The notes: generated from the sequence alone by a model not told the origin. 64,000 bases of DNA from Bostrychus sinensis (GCA_020698575.1 CM036244.1:26437534-26501533), one strand, 5' to 3'. Positions 13,301-28,300 are shown, counted from the stretch's first letter. Translations and numbers: made by a program.

Positions 13301-16281
13301 CTCCAAAGCCCATGCTACATTACAATGGTGGTATGAGAAAACTGAAGTGATGCTGTTGGCTATCTTTCCTTTTGCCCTGAGTGTGCAACTGAGACATCCA
13401 ACCCCTCGTCTTTGCTGAGCTGGATTTCTCACCGTCACTGTCTGGGTTTATTGATAAGAGATGGAGACACTTGTAGCTAGGTGGAAATGACCATAGTGCA
13501 CTTTTTTGCCATTTACAGGTATCCTTGGTCATGTGCTCACTAGTCACGTATTACTGCGCTTCTTGCACCCAAAATTTTAATGGTTAAACAGAAAGTATGT
13601 AAATATGTTTTCTTGGATTTGAGAAAAAAATATTAGTCTAGTAATGTCTGTGCCATCTAGGCTTTATTATTAACATTGTTTTTATGCTGTTACACTCCCT
13701 ACTACTGGGACGCTCCCATTGACTTTTGAATTAATGGCTGCTGGAGAAAGTAAGAGAAAATGTGTATTTTAATGTCTTTTACACACCTAAACAGCACATA
13801 ACAACCATTAGTAATACTAATGGTCCTCATGTGGGTTAATAATCGTTGGTTGATTTCAAGTCAAAACTCCTCCCTTCTAGGAGGACAAAAACTCATCTCT
13901 TACCAGTTCAATTTCAGAGTTTCCAAAGCCTCTTAATAAGAGGTGAAATGTCTGTAGCTCTAAAAATCAAGTCCATATGACTTCTTTTTAAGCTTCTGGT
14001 TTTTGCCTCCCAGCTATTGTTAAAATTGACTCAGGTTGTTCAGCAGACTTTAAATTACACGTTTTTTTTATGTAATAGAATTATGATTATTATAGAGTTA
14101 TTTGACATCACTCTCCATAAGCAGTGTGCTTATGTCCATGTGACAGGCTGTTGTTGTTTTGAGGTTATTTCTTTGCGTTGATGAGTTCCGCTGTCAGGTG
14201 ACCAAGAGGCCTTTTAGCCACATAATCTGGAGTGTGCAGTGCACAGACACGTGTTTGTTTGCAGGCCAGTTGCTCTGTTCGAGATAGAAATGGCCAGAGC
14301 AGTCTCAGCTGTCAGCATGTTTTTATCATCACCACCTGCTTTTTAGGTGGCACATAAAAAGTTGCCAAATGCACTTTTCAAAAAGTTAAGCTTTATTGAT
14401 TTTCATAGGTTTTTCTTGGCAGAATTTTGCTGGAGAAGTGCCCACTCTTTTAAACTATGCCTTATTTTGAGCTCTTTGACCTCTTTACACAGTGTGCAGA
14501 TCACACAAGGCCCCAGTCAGGGGGTTAAAAACAATGGGCTTTTCCTCTACTCTGGAATTCTCTGTGTGACTCTCACTCTCTACCCTCTGCTGTCACAGAG
14601 CAGACTGGCCAGGTTATAAATAGTGGCGCAACCACCCTGAATCTTACTTGTCGTCAAGGATGTTTTTCCCTCTCCCTCTGGTGTGTCCCCTTCGTGCCCT
14701 GAGCCACGCAGGGATTTTAGCAAATAAACTATTGCAAAACTGTGGTGGAAATTCACCAGACCCCCTTTGGTGCTTTGATACTGCTAGCAAATGCAAAGTA
14801 GCTTTGATGACAATTAATAGTTTCCTTTGATGTTGTTCATGCAGGACTGTGATGTCTGCAGTTATTAAAAAGCTTGCTGGATCAGATAAACACAGCCAAG
14901 GATGTTACCTGTGCATAAAGAAGTAGTTCTTCCAGCACTCCTGAACACTGTCATCCAACAGACAGGCTTCATCCCCACAGGGAACGGGACACTGCTTTTT
15001 CACTTTCTCTCACTATAGTTTACCATAAACTCTAAGTTTTAATTCTCCCAAAATGTTATTCTCTTGAAAATATTTAAAGTCTTATACTTGCCATCAATTG
15101 CTTTTTAGTTTGAAATTAAGCTTTTTTAATTAATTATTACTAATTCACAATTAGGTTACATTACATTTTGTAATTATTGCTTTATTATTTGGAAATCATG
15201 GGTTAGAGAGCAGGGAGAGCTACTTGGAAAATTGTCAGAGTCTGGACTCAAACCCATGACACCAAGGCTGTAGTTGCCCTGTACATGCACCACAGTTATA
15301 CCACAGTGCATATGAAGAGCAGCCTGCCTCTGTGTCATGGGTTTTTGTCACAATTTAAGCCCAATTCACACTGAATCCATTGCATGTCCCGTATGCCTCC
15401 CGCAAGAACTACACGCAATGCAAGTCAATCCGTGAGTTCACACCGGCTGCGTTGCAGTACGTCTCCGTGTCCGGTGCTCCGTCAGAAATACGTAGCAAGT
15501 CTATTTTTGCCAGATGCCGGATCCATCAGGTATAAAGTTGAACAGAGCAGATTGAGCCAGACAGGAAGTCAGACCCGGGTCCAGTGAAGAGGATCCAGTA
15601 AATTTCAAAATAAAATCGCTTGTGCAGCCTCTCACTCACACCTCTGTAAACATTACGTCTCAACTGAGGACACGGGGTCACTGACGACATCGGACAGCAT
15701 TAAACGTGAGTAAAATTAAAGTATTTATATAAGTAGCGTCCTTACCCAGGGTTGAAGTAATATTTCTGTAACTTTTGGGCTTCAATCGTGGTTAAATCGC
15801 CAAATAATCTCTAAATGAACAAGAAATTGTGGTCAGAGGCAAATGTGGCTTTTTACCATACTTTTTACCTGCAGTTCTCTGTATACCTGGTTATTATTGT
15901 GTGAACTCATAACTTCCAGCATAAACTCACTCCTCTCCCGTGAACTTGTGGTCTCGCAGCTGGCGCTGGTCGGAGACGTGCCGCACGCGCAACGCACTCG
16001 GTGTGAATTGGAGTCCGTTCGAAAACTGCACCAGAAACGTACTGCACACGCAACGCATGCAGTGTGAATCTGGCTTTACCATTATACTGGTAAGGTCACA
16101 ACTCTAAACTTGCCCTCTTTGTGAAGTGGTGAACCCTTGAACCACTTTTCTGCTTTTTCCCAGTGCATATTAATTGTGGATGTATCAGGAAAGGCCAAAA
16201 CCCCAAGCCAGACTAAATATGCTAACCACTTGATGATTGATGTGGAGGAAGGAAATTGTGGAGGAAATAATTTTTATTATG

Positions 16282-16378
<97 letters not shown>

Positions 16379-19300
16379 TGCATTAACAGCTTAGAGCACC
16401 TTTGTAAATAAAGATAATTGCAATTGAAATGTAATTAATTTCTCCATCTCTCTTCAACACTACAATGGCCTCTGCAGTCATATGCCTTGCGATATGGCTG
16501 GGATCCTTGCAGTATCCAAGCCCAGTTGGTGGAGACTGCAGCCAGCTGACAATGTTCATAACCTCAACCCCAGACCTCAGCTTGTTTTGAAACGCTTACA
16601 TCATCGGTTCCTCTGCACCCCCACCCTACTGTCTCCATCCCCGGCTGCAACACACTTTCTCCAGCAGCAATGACATCCCCTGCTGTATCAAAGCAAATAA
16701 TGTTGGTTTAATAGAACAAGATTCAGAATCCAACAGTTTTAGAAAGATCTCTTTTACACCATGTCTTTGGGTGTTGCAGATGTACAGTAATTGTCTTTGT
16801 CTGTAGTGCACGCGGCTCCAAGTTGTGAACCTTGCGCTGTGAGGTAGACTGGCTTTGGGAAGCTGCATGTGTGAGAGAGAGCACGAGGGATGGAGGGAGC
16901 TGGAGAGAGTGAACGAGGGAGAGCTGCTCGTGGTTGTCATGGCAGCAGGGAAATGCACCCTGGGATTGTGTGTTTCCAAGGTGAAGTGAGATGCTTGTGC
17001 TCTATTGGTCAGCTTAAGGCAGACTAACATGTCGACTGGCTTCTATCTAGCTGTATGTGAAAGCTGCATCCTGCATGTTCAGATGTTTCTTTTTCTGCAC
17101 AAATGAGACATTATTTGTTTTATCTGCTGCAATATAAGGTCACATGTAGGTCTGTGATGTGTTCCAACAGCGCTGCAATCAGAAACTCACTTGCGCTTCA
17201 AGAATACATTTTGCATTTCCGTATTGTTGACAAGACTTGAAGTGTCATTATTAAATCAAGCAGTTCAGAATTGAGGCCAGCTCTCTGCAGCAAACGATAA
17301 TGACATACTTATACAACCGAACATGTAACAAGGCACCATCCGCTTTTACTTTGTGACATTTGAGCATAATGTGGACAGAACACTTTCCGGCATTGTTCTG
17401 GGCCCGACAGAGGAGGTGGATGTGCGAGTCCTGGTGGTGGAAGCAGAGAGCAGCACTCTGTTAAGTAGGACAGTACAGGATAAAGGGCCACTGCCTCCAG
17501 TCTGGGGCTAAAGTGCTAAATTTATCCCCAGTGCAACACAAACACACAGGGAGACATGCTGGTCAACATGCGGCCAAGTCAACAATGACAGCAGGTTTAT
17601 TTTTTTTGTTATGCCAATTAATTTTAGTGTTTTTAAATAAGTAGATTCCTCTTATAGAATTGAACCATACTGTCTTGTACCTCATCAGCAACAAGAACTT
17701 CAGGGAGACTAGGCCATGGACCATGTGACCCTGCACTCTGGATAGATCATGTTGCTGGAGAGATCCTGTCCCCAAGATAAATATGGCTCTTAAAGGAAAC
17801 TAGCAGTGTTTTGTCACAACAGCTAATTCCCCTAATTCATCAGCTATTATAACAATTGAGTTTTAATTGGTTAGCATTTTCTTTCAATTGATTAAAATGA
17901 TTTCCAGCTAAGGCGAAATCCACAGTAAAATAGTAAATTGCTCAGTTATTAGTTTCTATTGAACTGAATCTAAAATGTTCCTAATTGTGCACAATGGACA
18001 AGCAGTTAGTGTAGTGTAGTGTAAAGTGTAAAGAAACAAGAGACCATTAAAGACTTGGCAGTACAATATTATGAGATTATTCCAGCAATTTTGCTCCTGA
18101 ATGCCTTCTTAATTTCCTCTAATGCCAGCAAGGAGCCCCGGGAGAACAAAGACTTCATCTCCCCTTGCTAAAATGAGCAAGCATCATCAGCAGCGCCACA
18201 GAAACCCTCAGCTGGTGGATTTCTGAGTAAGACAAGTGTAACGGCCCAGGACAAACTTGACTATTCACAGAGGGAGTAGTGTGTCCTTACATTTCCTCTG
18301 CTCTTTCCCGCCTCCCCTCTTCTCTGCATTCTTACCATTCCTCCCATTTTCAAATTTGACTGCGGGCCATCTCCAAGACCGGGGCCAAGTCAAGGTCTGG
18401 AGAAGTCGTCATAGTTAATTTGTCGGGCGTCACTCCCTCTTTCACTATTGTACCACTTCAAGTAACTTTGATTTTTATGATGACACCTGTAATCCAGAGG
18501 TTTGGACAGATTTCAAGCTAATTCCTTATATGGTGTAGGGCCTTTCACCCGATCACTACAAGGTGGACATATTGTACCATTAACAGGCCTAAAATGGTAA
18601 AAGGCTCCCTCATATGAAATGCCAGAGGAATCACAATGTTTCAGACAGACAGTGTGGGGATGGTAATGTAAACAAAGACACCTTAAAACTTTTCAACTTG
18701 AAGTATGCAATTTTTGTACGTTAGAAAAACGTACTGTATTGTAATATACATTATTATCATTTATTAGAGAAAGCACATTGTTATCTTGAATAAAATGAAA
18801 ATCTGTAAGTAATATAACTAATAATATATAATTTGGGGACTGATATTTACACTTGAAAGTAACTCTCAGTTTACCTCTTTATTAGCTTTATAGACCAATG
18901 CGGTAGACTGTGCGGTACATTACTGCGTTGGAGGCATGCTATTTAGTTAACACTGTTTTTGCTCTGTTTTACTATCGTACTCTGGGCAGGGAAGCTGGAT
19001 GAGACAGCTCACTTTGTTTCTAAGCCCGACTTTAGTGCGCTGAGGCTGGGCACATTTACCACTGAGACACTGCTAGTACCCACAGCACAGTGGCACGCAC
19101 ACACACAGGTTTCAGCTTCTTTTAAATATGTTGCATACAGTCACAGGGCAAGGTTTAGCGATGCACTCAAGAATATATGTAAAACATTCAATCGCACACT
19201 TGTAGCTGATACGTGTAAAGTCAAGCTTAATGGCTAAACCATACATGGACAACTTGCGCGCTTACAACCAGAGCCAAAATGCTAAGTAAACATTAAACCA

Positions 19301-22300
19301 TTGCACTTGTGTTACTAGACAATCATTGTCTCCTGTCCATTAGGGTATTAGCTAGAGATAGTTTCACCTCAAAGGGTCGTAAACTAGGTGCTAACACTAA
19401 CACATTATCACTGCATTAACCACCATTAACATTTAAGTGTTCTGGTAAAGAAGGAGACTGTATGTGCATTACTATAAACCAATCAAAAGTCAGGAAAGAC
19501 ACCACCAGCCCTGCATGTTTCTGCAGCCGCTACTTGAATGGAAGTAGATTAACAGTGTTGATGAAGCGGTGAACTCTTAAACTAACGTGTTACAGATTTG
19601 AAAAAAGTAGTACCCCAAACACTGGTAATAAATTAGAGCAGCTTTATTGATTCAGAAGTGCATGCAACTAAGCAAACAATAAAAATGTTGGTCGACCAAC
19701 ACGCCGCTGACTAATTAGTTGACTGAACAACCAGAGTCTGTCAGCCCTACTGTGCTCTCCGGGTGCTTCTTTTTATTCCTTTCAGTCTAGGTTGCTTCTA
19801 TTACAATACTCCCTGATCAGCTCTTGGTTAAAATATTGAACAAGAAAAGCCAGAACATAATGCCAAAAGTCAGTCTGGCTAATAGAAAAGGGTATGTGTG
19901 TTAACTGCAAAAGCCTACTTTAATCCTGGATGAAGCTGACTAATTGGTCACGGCTCTGGGTAATGAATCTTTATTATTACAACTGCACCACTCATCTTAC
20001 TAATGCTATGATGACCTTGTGACTTATTATGGCTTATACTGTATCTCTTCCCATTACATGCTACTGTAAAGTTTATTGACTGGGCTAGACATTCAAGAGT
20101 GGTATTGTGTACTTGTTCCAGCCCTGAAATATGCATATTTGTAACTAAATTATAAGGTTTAGATTAAACATGTTTTGTCAAGAGGGAGATGTTGTGCTCA
20201 GAAGTGCTTTTTAGCTCACAGCAGGTGTATTAGAGAATCCGTTTTGTGTGCATTGCAGCCTAAAAAAGGGGGAGTGTTGGATTCTGTCTTGCTGTCTGTA
20301 GTTATGTCAGTATTATCTTTAGTCTGCTCCGACTTTATCTCCTCGTGGCTATGATATACTCGCTGAGGATCAGATCTCTCCTCTTTATATGGACTTGTCG
20401 TTCTGTCTTTTCCATTTCTCTCTCTCCTCCAGGTTTAATCTGACATATATAAAGAGGCTCAACCCTGCTCCATTTGTGGCAGAGGGAAATCAATTCAAAG
20501 TAATAGATCTTTGTGTGTGCATGTGTGATTGTGCTGGCCCCAAAAGTTTTTTTCAGTGTTTTTATTTTGCACCCTGTCTCATGTAGATGTGTGCTCTAAA
20601 GCCGGAACGCCTCTCGGGTCTTACTGTGTTGTGTTTCTTTGGCAGCGGAGCCGCCTGTTGTTTCCCAGTGGTCAGGTGGCCAGACAGTAGGGAGGATTAT
20701 ATCACCCTCTCACTCACCGCTGTTTGTCTGACATGTTTTCTGTTTATTCTCTCTCAATGACTTAACCAGGCACCCACATGGTCAACTGATAAATACTATA
20801 TCCCACTGTATCCCTAGTTTTCTAAGTGTGGTGTGAAATGTAATGAATACCCAAATCCAAAAAGTAAAATGTAAATAAAAACAAATGCAATGGTTTGCAC
20901 TTGCCTCAGTATTATTTTTTTACATTTGTTGGTACCATCAAATTGAAAATAAGCTATTATTTTTTCACAGAATGGTAAAATATCAGTTTCCACACCTGAT
21001 ATAATGTTTATGCTCAATTTTGAATATCGTTTGGTTAAATGAGATATTTGTTGGAATCTCAGGAAAAGTAATATTTTACATACAGCAGAACATAATCAAA
21101 ATACAGTATGTGTACAAGTTTTAATACCAAATGCCTGCAACCATCATTAATAAGTACATTAGACCAGTAGTCACCATCTGATCTGCTGAAGTAAAGTGGC
21201 CTGTGTGTCTCTTCTCAGTAAAACAAACACTTTGTTGTTGTTGTGCTAAGGAAGTGCTCACTGGCTAAGAGGAAGCACAATTCTTAGCGCATAGTCAGCC
21301 CCAGCCCAACAAACATCTGAGGAATGTCACAGCTTTTTTCTTTATCCATCTTTAAATGTTCTAGGAAGTACAAGAACCTTTGTTTTTTGTTATTGAAACC
21401 ACAACCTTCAAAATCTTGTACATAAAGTAATTTGTGTAAGACTTTGCCAAGATGGGCAAAACAAACATAATGCACGTCATCAGCGGTTTATTAAGCAAAT
21501 GGGTGTTGATGTTTCTTTCACTTTTGAACAGGATCCTGACAGTAACTGGTTTTGTTTGCTCTGGTTGTAACTAAAGCCATACCTGTATCTGTTGGCATGC
21601 AAATAACATAAAGAAGATAATGAGATTGGATTGCACAGCGCTATAGTTTTATTCATACAAAATGTGTTTGTTGGTTTTTGTAGTAATCTGACGTCTTTAT
21701 AGCAATAGAGATTTCCATATACCATGTCACTTCTTTAATAGGTTATGCAAAACAAAACATACAGTACATATCATCAAAACATTCCTTGAACATAAATGAC
21801 TGTATACTGTATTTCCAAAACATGTTATTTGTATTTCTTCTTATGCATTGTACAGTTCAGTCCAATATACAGTGTATGAGTTTTTAAAGAAGCCAAGAAT
21901 ACGTGACTTCTAGTTAAATCCTTGTAAAAAATTTGCACACTTAGAGGTCTATGTAGGAGGCCATGCTTTTATGGCGAGTGTGATGCTCTCCATGTGGTTA
22001 TTTGTTGATTATTGTCTGAATAAATACCAAAAGGTTGCTAGTAAATTGCAGCAGCACTTATTCAATCAAATGCCACCACACTTAAACATTAAAATGGCTG
22101 GGCTCATCCATGTGATACTGATAGGAGCTGTCAGTCTCTCTCAGGTCCTCACTTTCTAATATCTCCTAGCTGGAGCACAGGTCGCCGCTGGCCTCTGGCA
22201 CCTAATTTACATTGTATGCCAGCTAAAGGCAAATATGCCCACCTGCATGTCTTTGTATGTTTCCCTACTCCAAATTGTTTCTGAATTAGCTTATTGCCTC

Positions 22301-25300
22301 TTTTACACAGCCAAAGGCCACTGGACATTTGCATCTGGGAGGTGGTGTAGGGAGTGCCCCTTTGGACAACCGCAATAGCGTGTCAGCAAGCGTGAATGCT
22401 GTGAAGGAGAGCAACATTATCACTGACTACAGTTACTTAGAGAAGGCGCTTTTGGAGAGAAAAGATCACAAAATTATAGTACATTTCTTGTCATTATTGT
22501 TACTATGAAGATGCTCCTTAAGTGAGTTCACGGCCCCATCTCCTTTTACAGGCTACATGTCTTTGGCTGAGTGTTTATCAGCTAACATTGTCCAAAGAAC
22601 TGTATATGCTGTAGTATGTTTGCCCAGGACATACAATTTAGACTTTATAAGTCTTACCTTGTCTGCTTATTTGTCTGTTTTCAAGATGGATCAAAAAGTA
22701 AAATGTTAGTAAAGGAGTAAGAGATAATTCGTTTTTGGAGTGGCTTTAGCTAGGATTCTTTAAGAATTCTATACCATTGTGATATAGTGCCAAATATACT
22801 ATTTTTGTGGATTCTCAAACATGTGAGATTAAAGGGCTTTGTTGCTCAATAGAGCAGTTACCCCAGAGTTAAAAGATCCCCAATTTGAGTCCAGGCCTGG
22901 ACACTACAGCTCTACCATTGCGAGATCTGTTGTGATGAATTTACATTTTAATTTTGAATAAGTGTCAAAAATAGGCAAATCGCAAAAAAATGAATATGTA
23001 CTTTGTTTATGTTTGCTAATTAGCCATGTGTTTAAAAGTTTTTTTTAACAAGCTATTACTGTTCACTGTTACTAGTTTATAATAATTATAATAGACCTGG
23101 CCTTTATGGAGGACCGTGAGCGCCACGCGAAAAGGAATAATACTTTCATTAAAAGAGTTTTTAAAAGTTTATTTAATGAAGAGATTACTAAATACTTTTA
23201 TTAAAAGAGTTTTTAAAAGAGCATTTAATATTGGATTACTAAATGCTTTTATTAAAAGAGTTTTTAAAAGAGCCTTTAATAAACGGATTACTAAATGCTT
23301 TTATTAAATGAGTTTTTAAAAGAGGATTTAATAAATGGATTACTAAATTTAATTACTAAATTTAATAAAAGAAGGATTAATAGCGTTATTCATTAATCCA
23401 TTTAGGAAACCGATTTCTAAATGTATTTACAAAACCTTTTCGGAAAAGCATTTGCAAAACCTATTAGCTTCTCCGATTAGCTTCTCCTTTTAGCTTTTCT
23501 GTGGCGTTCCTGGTCCTCCTGACTAAAGTTATATAAAATAAAAAGAAAAGCGATGTAACGAGCTCTGTGATTGGTCAGAGCTACTCGCGCTCTGATTGGC
23601 CAGACAATTTGCTTGTCATCCTTAGCCGGCCCGGTGACGATAGGGGTCTGCTTCCTTTAGAAGCAGAGAGAGCTAAAACTAAAAGACACTGATGTCTTAA
23701 CTGATGTGAGAGTAATGCACGCTGCTGCTGCTCCACTGTTGTTTTGTACTGACACCATTTAACATAAAAATATACAGTAACTATGCAGTAATTTAAAAAT
23801 AATGAACCTACATTTAAATAACTTTTTTATGCCAACAAGAGAAACAAACCATTAAAATTATAAAACTAAAAATTGAAAATAAAAATAAAATAAAATTTTT
23901 TGGCCATAACGCCCAGCCTTAGATTTTTGTTTAGAGACTGGAGTGTAGGTACTAATTATTTGCAGATTATACTCTATAAACACAATTCAGACTTGTCCAT
24001 TAAGCTTAAATAACACAATATTCATATGCAGATCTTTTAAATTGTATTTTGGCTCACTCTTTCTTAAATTAAAAAATTAAATGTATAAATTTAGCACATA
24101 ATATGGCTGTCAAATGAGCCATTTAGTGATTTAGACAGGGATTGTGCGTCCACCAGCTTATTCCACTGCACTGCTGACAGGTGGTGTTTTAATCACACAC
24201 ATATTTGAGCTGCGCTGAACATACGCTGGTGTGGTTCAGGCAGTGTTTTGCTGCAGGGGAGATGGCATTCAGAAATCCCTAAGAACCTGAGTCTTGAGGC
24301 AGGTTCGACATTTTGTAACACACACAATATGTTACTGATCAGGGCCTCCAAGGGGCTCCTAAGGGGCTTCCTAGAGACCCGAAGGCACTGCACGAAATGG
24401 TTTTATAATGAAATCATGATTTTATTATGAATTTCAATTTAAACAAGGACAGCAAGGGAACAGTTTGTCCTCATTTAACACTTCACTTAACCCTGAAAAA
24501 GGTTCAGGGTATCAATGAGAATAGTAATATGAATACAACTGAATTAAAGCTGGTTATCGAGGAAGGGATTACATGTTCCCTTAACTACACCAGGACCAAT
24601 CCCAGTGTGACCACAGACCAATGTATTTACCAGCGCCAAGGTGCGTGTGTGCTTGTGGTTTGTAAATCATCAGTCCATGGACGTTTGCAAAAGAATTTAA
24701 TTTGGCACACTGCTGTTCTGTCTCACAGTCTCGACGAGATGGTGGACACTCTTTGCAAATGGACATGAAGACCCAGTAGGCTTGTGTTGCAGTTTGTCAC
24801 ACTGTGAGCTTGGCTAAATCCCACTGCTTTTGTGTGACACAGAGAACACGTCATGTGCCCCTGCTGCTGCTGCTGTTGGCTTTTGAGTGAGTGTGTTTAC
24901 TTGGCCCAGTCGTAATGCAGGCACCTGTTGACAAGTGAACCACCCTACTGTCAGCAATCATTCATCAGTGTAGGCCAGTTGTTGTCCTGCTGGACCAGTA
25001 ATTACAACATTCAAATGTAGTTTGTGGGCTTATCTTAACTTCTACTAACATTTTGCAACTTAAATATCTAAAATTGAGGAAAGATTGTAAGGAATGCAAA
25101 GCAAGTTTAAAAAATGTGTATGTATTGTATGTATTTCTGTACAGAACCAAGCAATAAACTTTCTTTAAAATAACTCTATACTATAAAGCATTAGTTAACG
25201 GTGAGTAACCACTTAATTGATTATTTACAAAGCATTTAACATTAATAAAAAAACACTGATAAAGATTTTTATTAATGAGTAATTCATGATATGTGCCATC

Positions 25301-28300
25301 TTAAGTAATAGGCTCATGTAAATCAATGCACATTTGTGAACATCATTGTTAATTCAGTATCTATAAACCATTTATTATTATAATAATGTTCTATATGTTT
25401 TATTTCTTTATTACTTGTTATTTTTATTACTTATGTAATAGTGGTGAGTTATTCTAAAGTGTTAAAGTTCTATTATCCAGCTACAAATATTTAAGATCAA
25501 ACTGTGTCTAAAATCTGCACTGCTTAATCAAATGTAGTTGCTTAAAAACTTTCTGTTGGCAACATGGCTTGTGTATGGTGTTGAGTTGTACTTCTGCCTG
25601 CTGAGCCACAGATGGCAGTCCTCTACCTCAAGCCTGCTGCTGCCCTGCAAACACAGGCACAGGGCAATGTGTGTGTTTTCTCAGTGTGAGAGACACATGG
25701 CCAAGTGCAGTTGTGATGATGTTTGCAGAATGCATTGCACACCTCCTCTCTGTGATGCTGTAGCACTGTGTTTTGTCTCTTGCCTTGTTCCACCCACACA
25801 TAATGTAGCTTAATTTGTTTTTGTTTGTTTTGATCTGTCTTTAGGGTTAGGCTTTTTGTTATAGAGTCCACAGTTGTGTAGCCCCTTGATATGGGATGCA
25901 TATAAGAGTACAATTACTGTATATCAATATTTCAGCGTGCCTGATCTAGCAAAGATCCTTTGACCCACAAAGCCCTTATATCTCGCAGTGGTAAATAATT
26001 GATAAAAGATAGCATTATTATTTTTGTCTTATACTGGCCCTTTAAGGCAAAAGTTACTATCTTTGGCTTTATCTTACAACAGTACACAGTCCTTGAAATA
26101 CCTGGATCCAGACAGTGTTATGGATCCCCACCAAAATAATAATAATTTCTTTCTTGGTAATTTGATCAAAATCCAAATATTACCTTCTATGTTATATTAC
26201 AAACAAACCAGTGCCTGCAAAAACATAACCTCCTTGGTGTAGATTACATTTTTTTATACCTTAACTTATAAATTGCCCAAATCATAAATTTTACAAATGG
26301 ATAGAAAAAAAACTTATTATTCTGTTTTGCATAGCTTATTAACCTGTGCCCCTATAAGCCAATCGTAATTCTATGGGAATCTCTGCATATTGCATGTATT
26401 TTCTAATGTTATGCAGCCCTAGCCGAGACTACAGCAGTTATACAAAACCTTTTTAAAATGAGCAGTGCACTCAAAGAAGCCCTAGTGTAATTTACTACCT
26501 CGGCTGCAGAGTTGTCGTGACACACCTCCTAGACAAAGGCGTCTTTGCTCTCTGTGCCAACATGTGCCCTACTTCCCCAGTTGTTTTTGTGCTGCCTCAC
26601 CTAGCAGCTCACTGTGTGGTTTTTATCCTCTATTTATTTCTGTATACATGCTCAGACAACTGCTGCTATAACTTTTTAACTATTCCTTCTCTTTACTATA
26701 ATCTTTTATCTGTCCAAATTAAGGCGAATGAAAGACATGTCACAATGTACTTGATCAGTAATGGTCCAAGGAAGTGATGATTTTGGTGTGGATCTATAAC
26801 ACCGTCTGGGTCCAGGAATGTGTTAAAGGATCATGTACCATTATGAGAGGGTATTAACTCCAACCAAAAGGGGTCAGTAAAGGAAGAAATCATTAGTTTG
26901 AGCATATTCTTTAACATTATGAGATGTTCAAGTCCAGGTCTGGGGCCTCTTTTATAAATCTTGTGTATGCCCAAAATGTGGGCTGAACTTGCGTACGCCA
27001 CTCTTCGCCAGTGTTAGAAATGCGTAGCTCCAACTCTCAACCTGTAACACACCGTATGCACTTTTCAGAGACAAGGCATAAGGGTGAGGAGAGGAGTGAA
27101 GTGAAGCAATTTTCATGTTTGGTGCATTTGATATACAAATACAAAATCCTGCAAAAAGCACTATGTATAGTTTAAAGCCTGCCATGACTTGATTAGTCTT
27201 CTGGTATGCACTAGTCTTAAATTAAGCCATTGAAAAGTGACATGTTATGCTCACTAACTAGCTCTTTTGGTACTGTCTTATTTCACCAAACCATAATGTG
27301 TGTGCAGTGAATGTCAAGCTGCAGAGGTCTCAGGGCATGTCTGTGCTTCGTAGGTGGTATTATCTTATTGAAGTGCTTTCTCGTTCCTAGTGCTCTCTCT
27401 CCCATCACTCCTTTTCTTTAATCCTCTGCAGAGTAGGTGTGTGTGCCAGAGAACGAGACGAGGAGAGAAGACTGATATTTGCTTAACCAAATCCTCCGAG
27501 GAGGCAACCCTCTTTGATCCACTTCCAAATTCACCACGTCCACTTTCATTTGGTCATCCGTCACAAGGGCTGTCTCTGCCGCTCTCTAAGTGATTGTGTG
27601 TGCTAGACGGGACAGGCTGAATGAAAGAGGAAGCTCTGGGGACAATAGTCTGCATTTCACTAGGTCTGCCTTTCATTCTATGTCCTTTGATTTCAGTTTC
27701 TTAAGCGGTAAGGTTAGACTGTCATGTGCAGGTGTAACGGACATGTTGTATGTTATTTTGTGTGTGAGAGAATTACGCATTGTTGCTGCTAAAATACCTG
27801 GGTCCAGTCAGGGCTTGCACCTTCGTTTTACACACAGAGCTCACACAAATTGGCACAAACCACCTGCAAAAGCTTGGGTGACTCACTAGCACTGACAAAA
27901 ACAGCCTGTACCCCCTCCTCAATGTGTAATAATGAGATTATTGTCATACTTATCATGGCGCTGAAGTACTGCAGCAGGCACACTGTTATCCTCAGATTAG
28001 ACTTGTCCAGCCTTCAGAACAATTTGATATAGCCAAACATGATGCATCTTCATATCACCAGAGGGTGCATAGATAAATAGCTTTTCTTCTTACTTACACT
28101 CGCACTGTAAAGCTTTTCTGTCTTTCTGTGGTTTCTATCGAGGGGCTGTCATATCAAACCAGAATATAAGTAGGTGTGGGAAATTTCATTGCATCTTAAA
28201 AAAGCATAAAGGAAAAAATATTATTTCTGCTCTACATTTATATCTTTTCCTATTCTTTTTTTTTTCCTCTGTGAACAGGGACTTGAACCAGACTATTTGA

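Noticed and set aside
16137..16394. ORF with a long Ile-Tyr run
   Set aside because: The run is the (AT)n microsatellite in translation.
16626..17030. 134-residue minus-strand ORF in intron 3
   Set aside because: It is low-complexity Ser/Leu-rich sequence from a GA/CT-biased patch, with no conserved motif and no supporting signals.
22838..22912. A genuine tRNA gene
   Set aside because: The A- and B-box-like motifs lie in a dispersed repeat with relatives elsewhere in the window. The cloverleaf pairing is poor, so this is a SINE-type module.
23116..23307. ORF with a 17-residue periodic, Lys/Phe-rich sequence
   Set aside because: The periodicity is the 51-bp AT-rich tandem repeat (51 = 3 x 17). 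The frame stays open because of the repeat, not because of selection.
23145..23350. CRISPR-like array
   Set aside because: The units are directly tandem with no unique spacers, are AT-rich, and lie in a vertebrate intron between inverted repeats.
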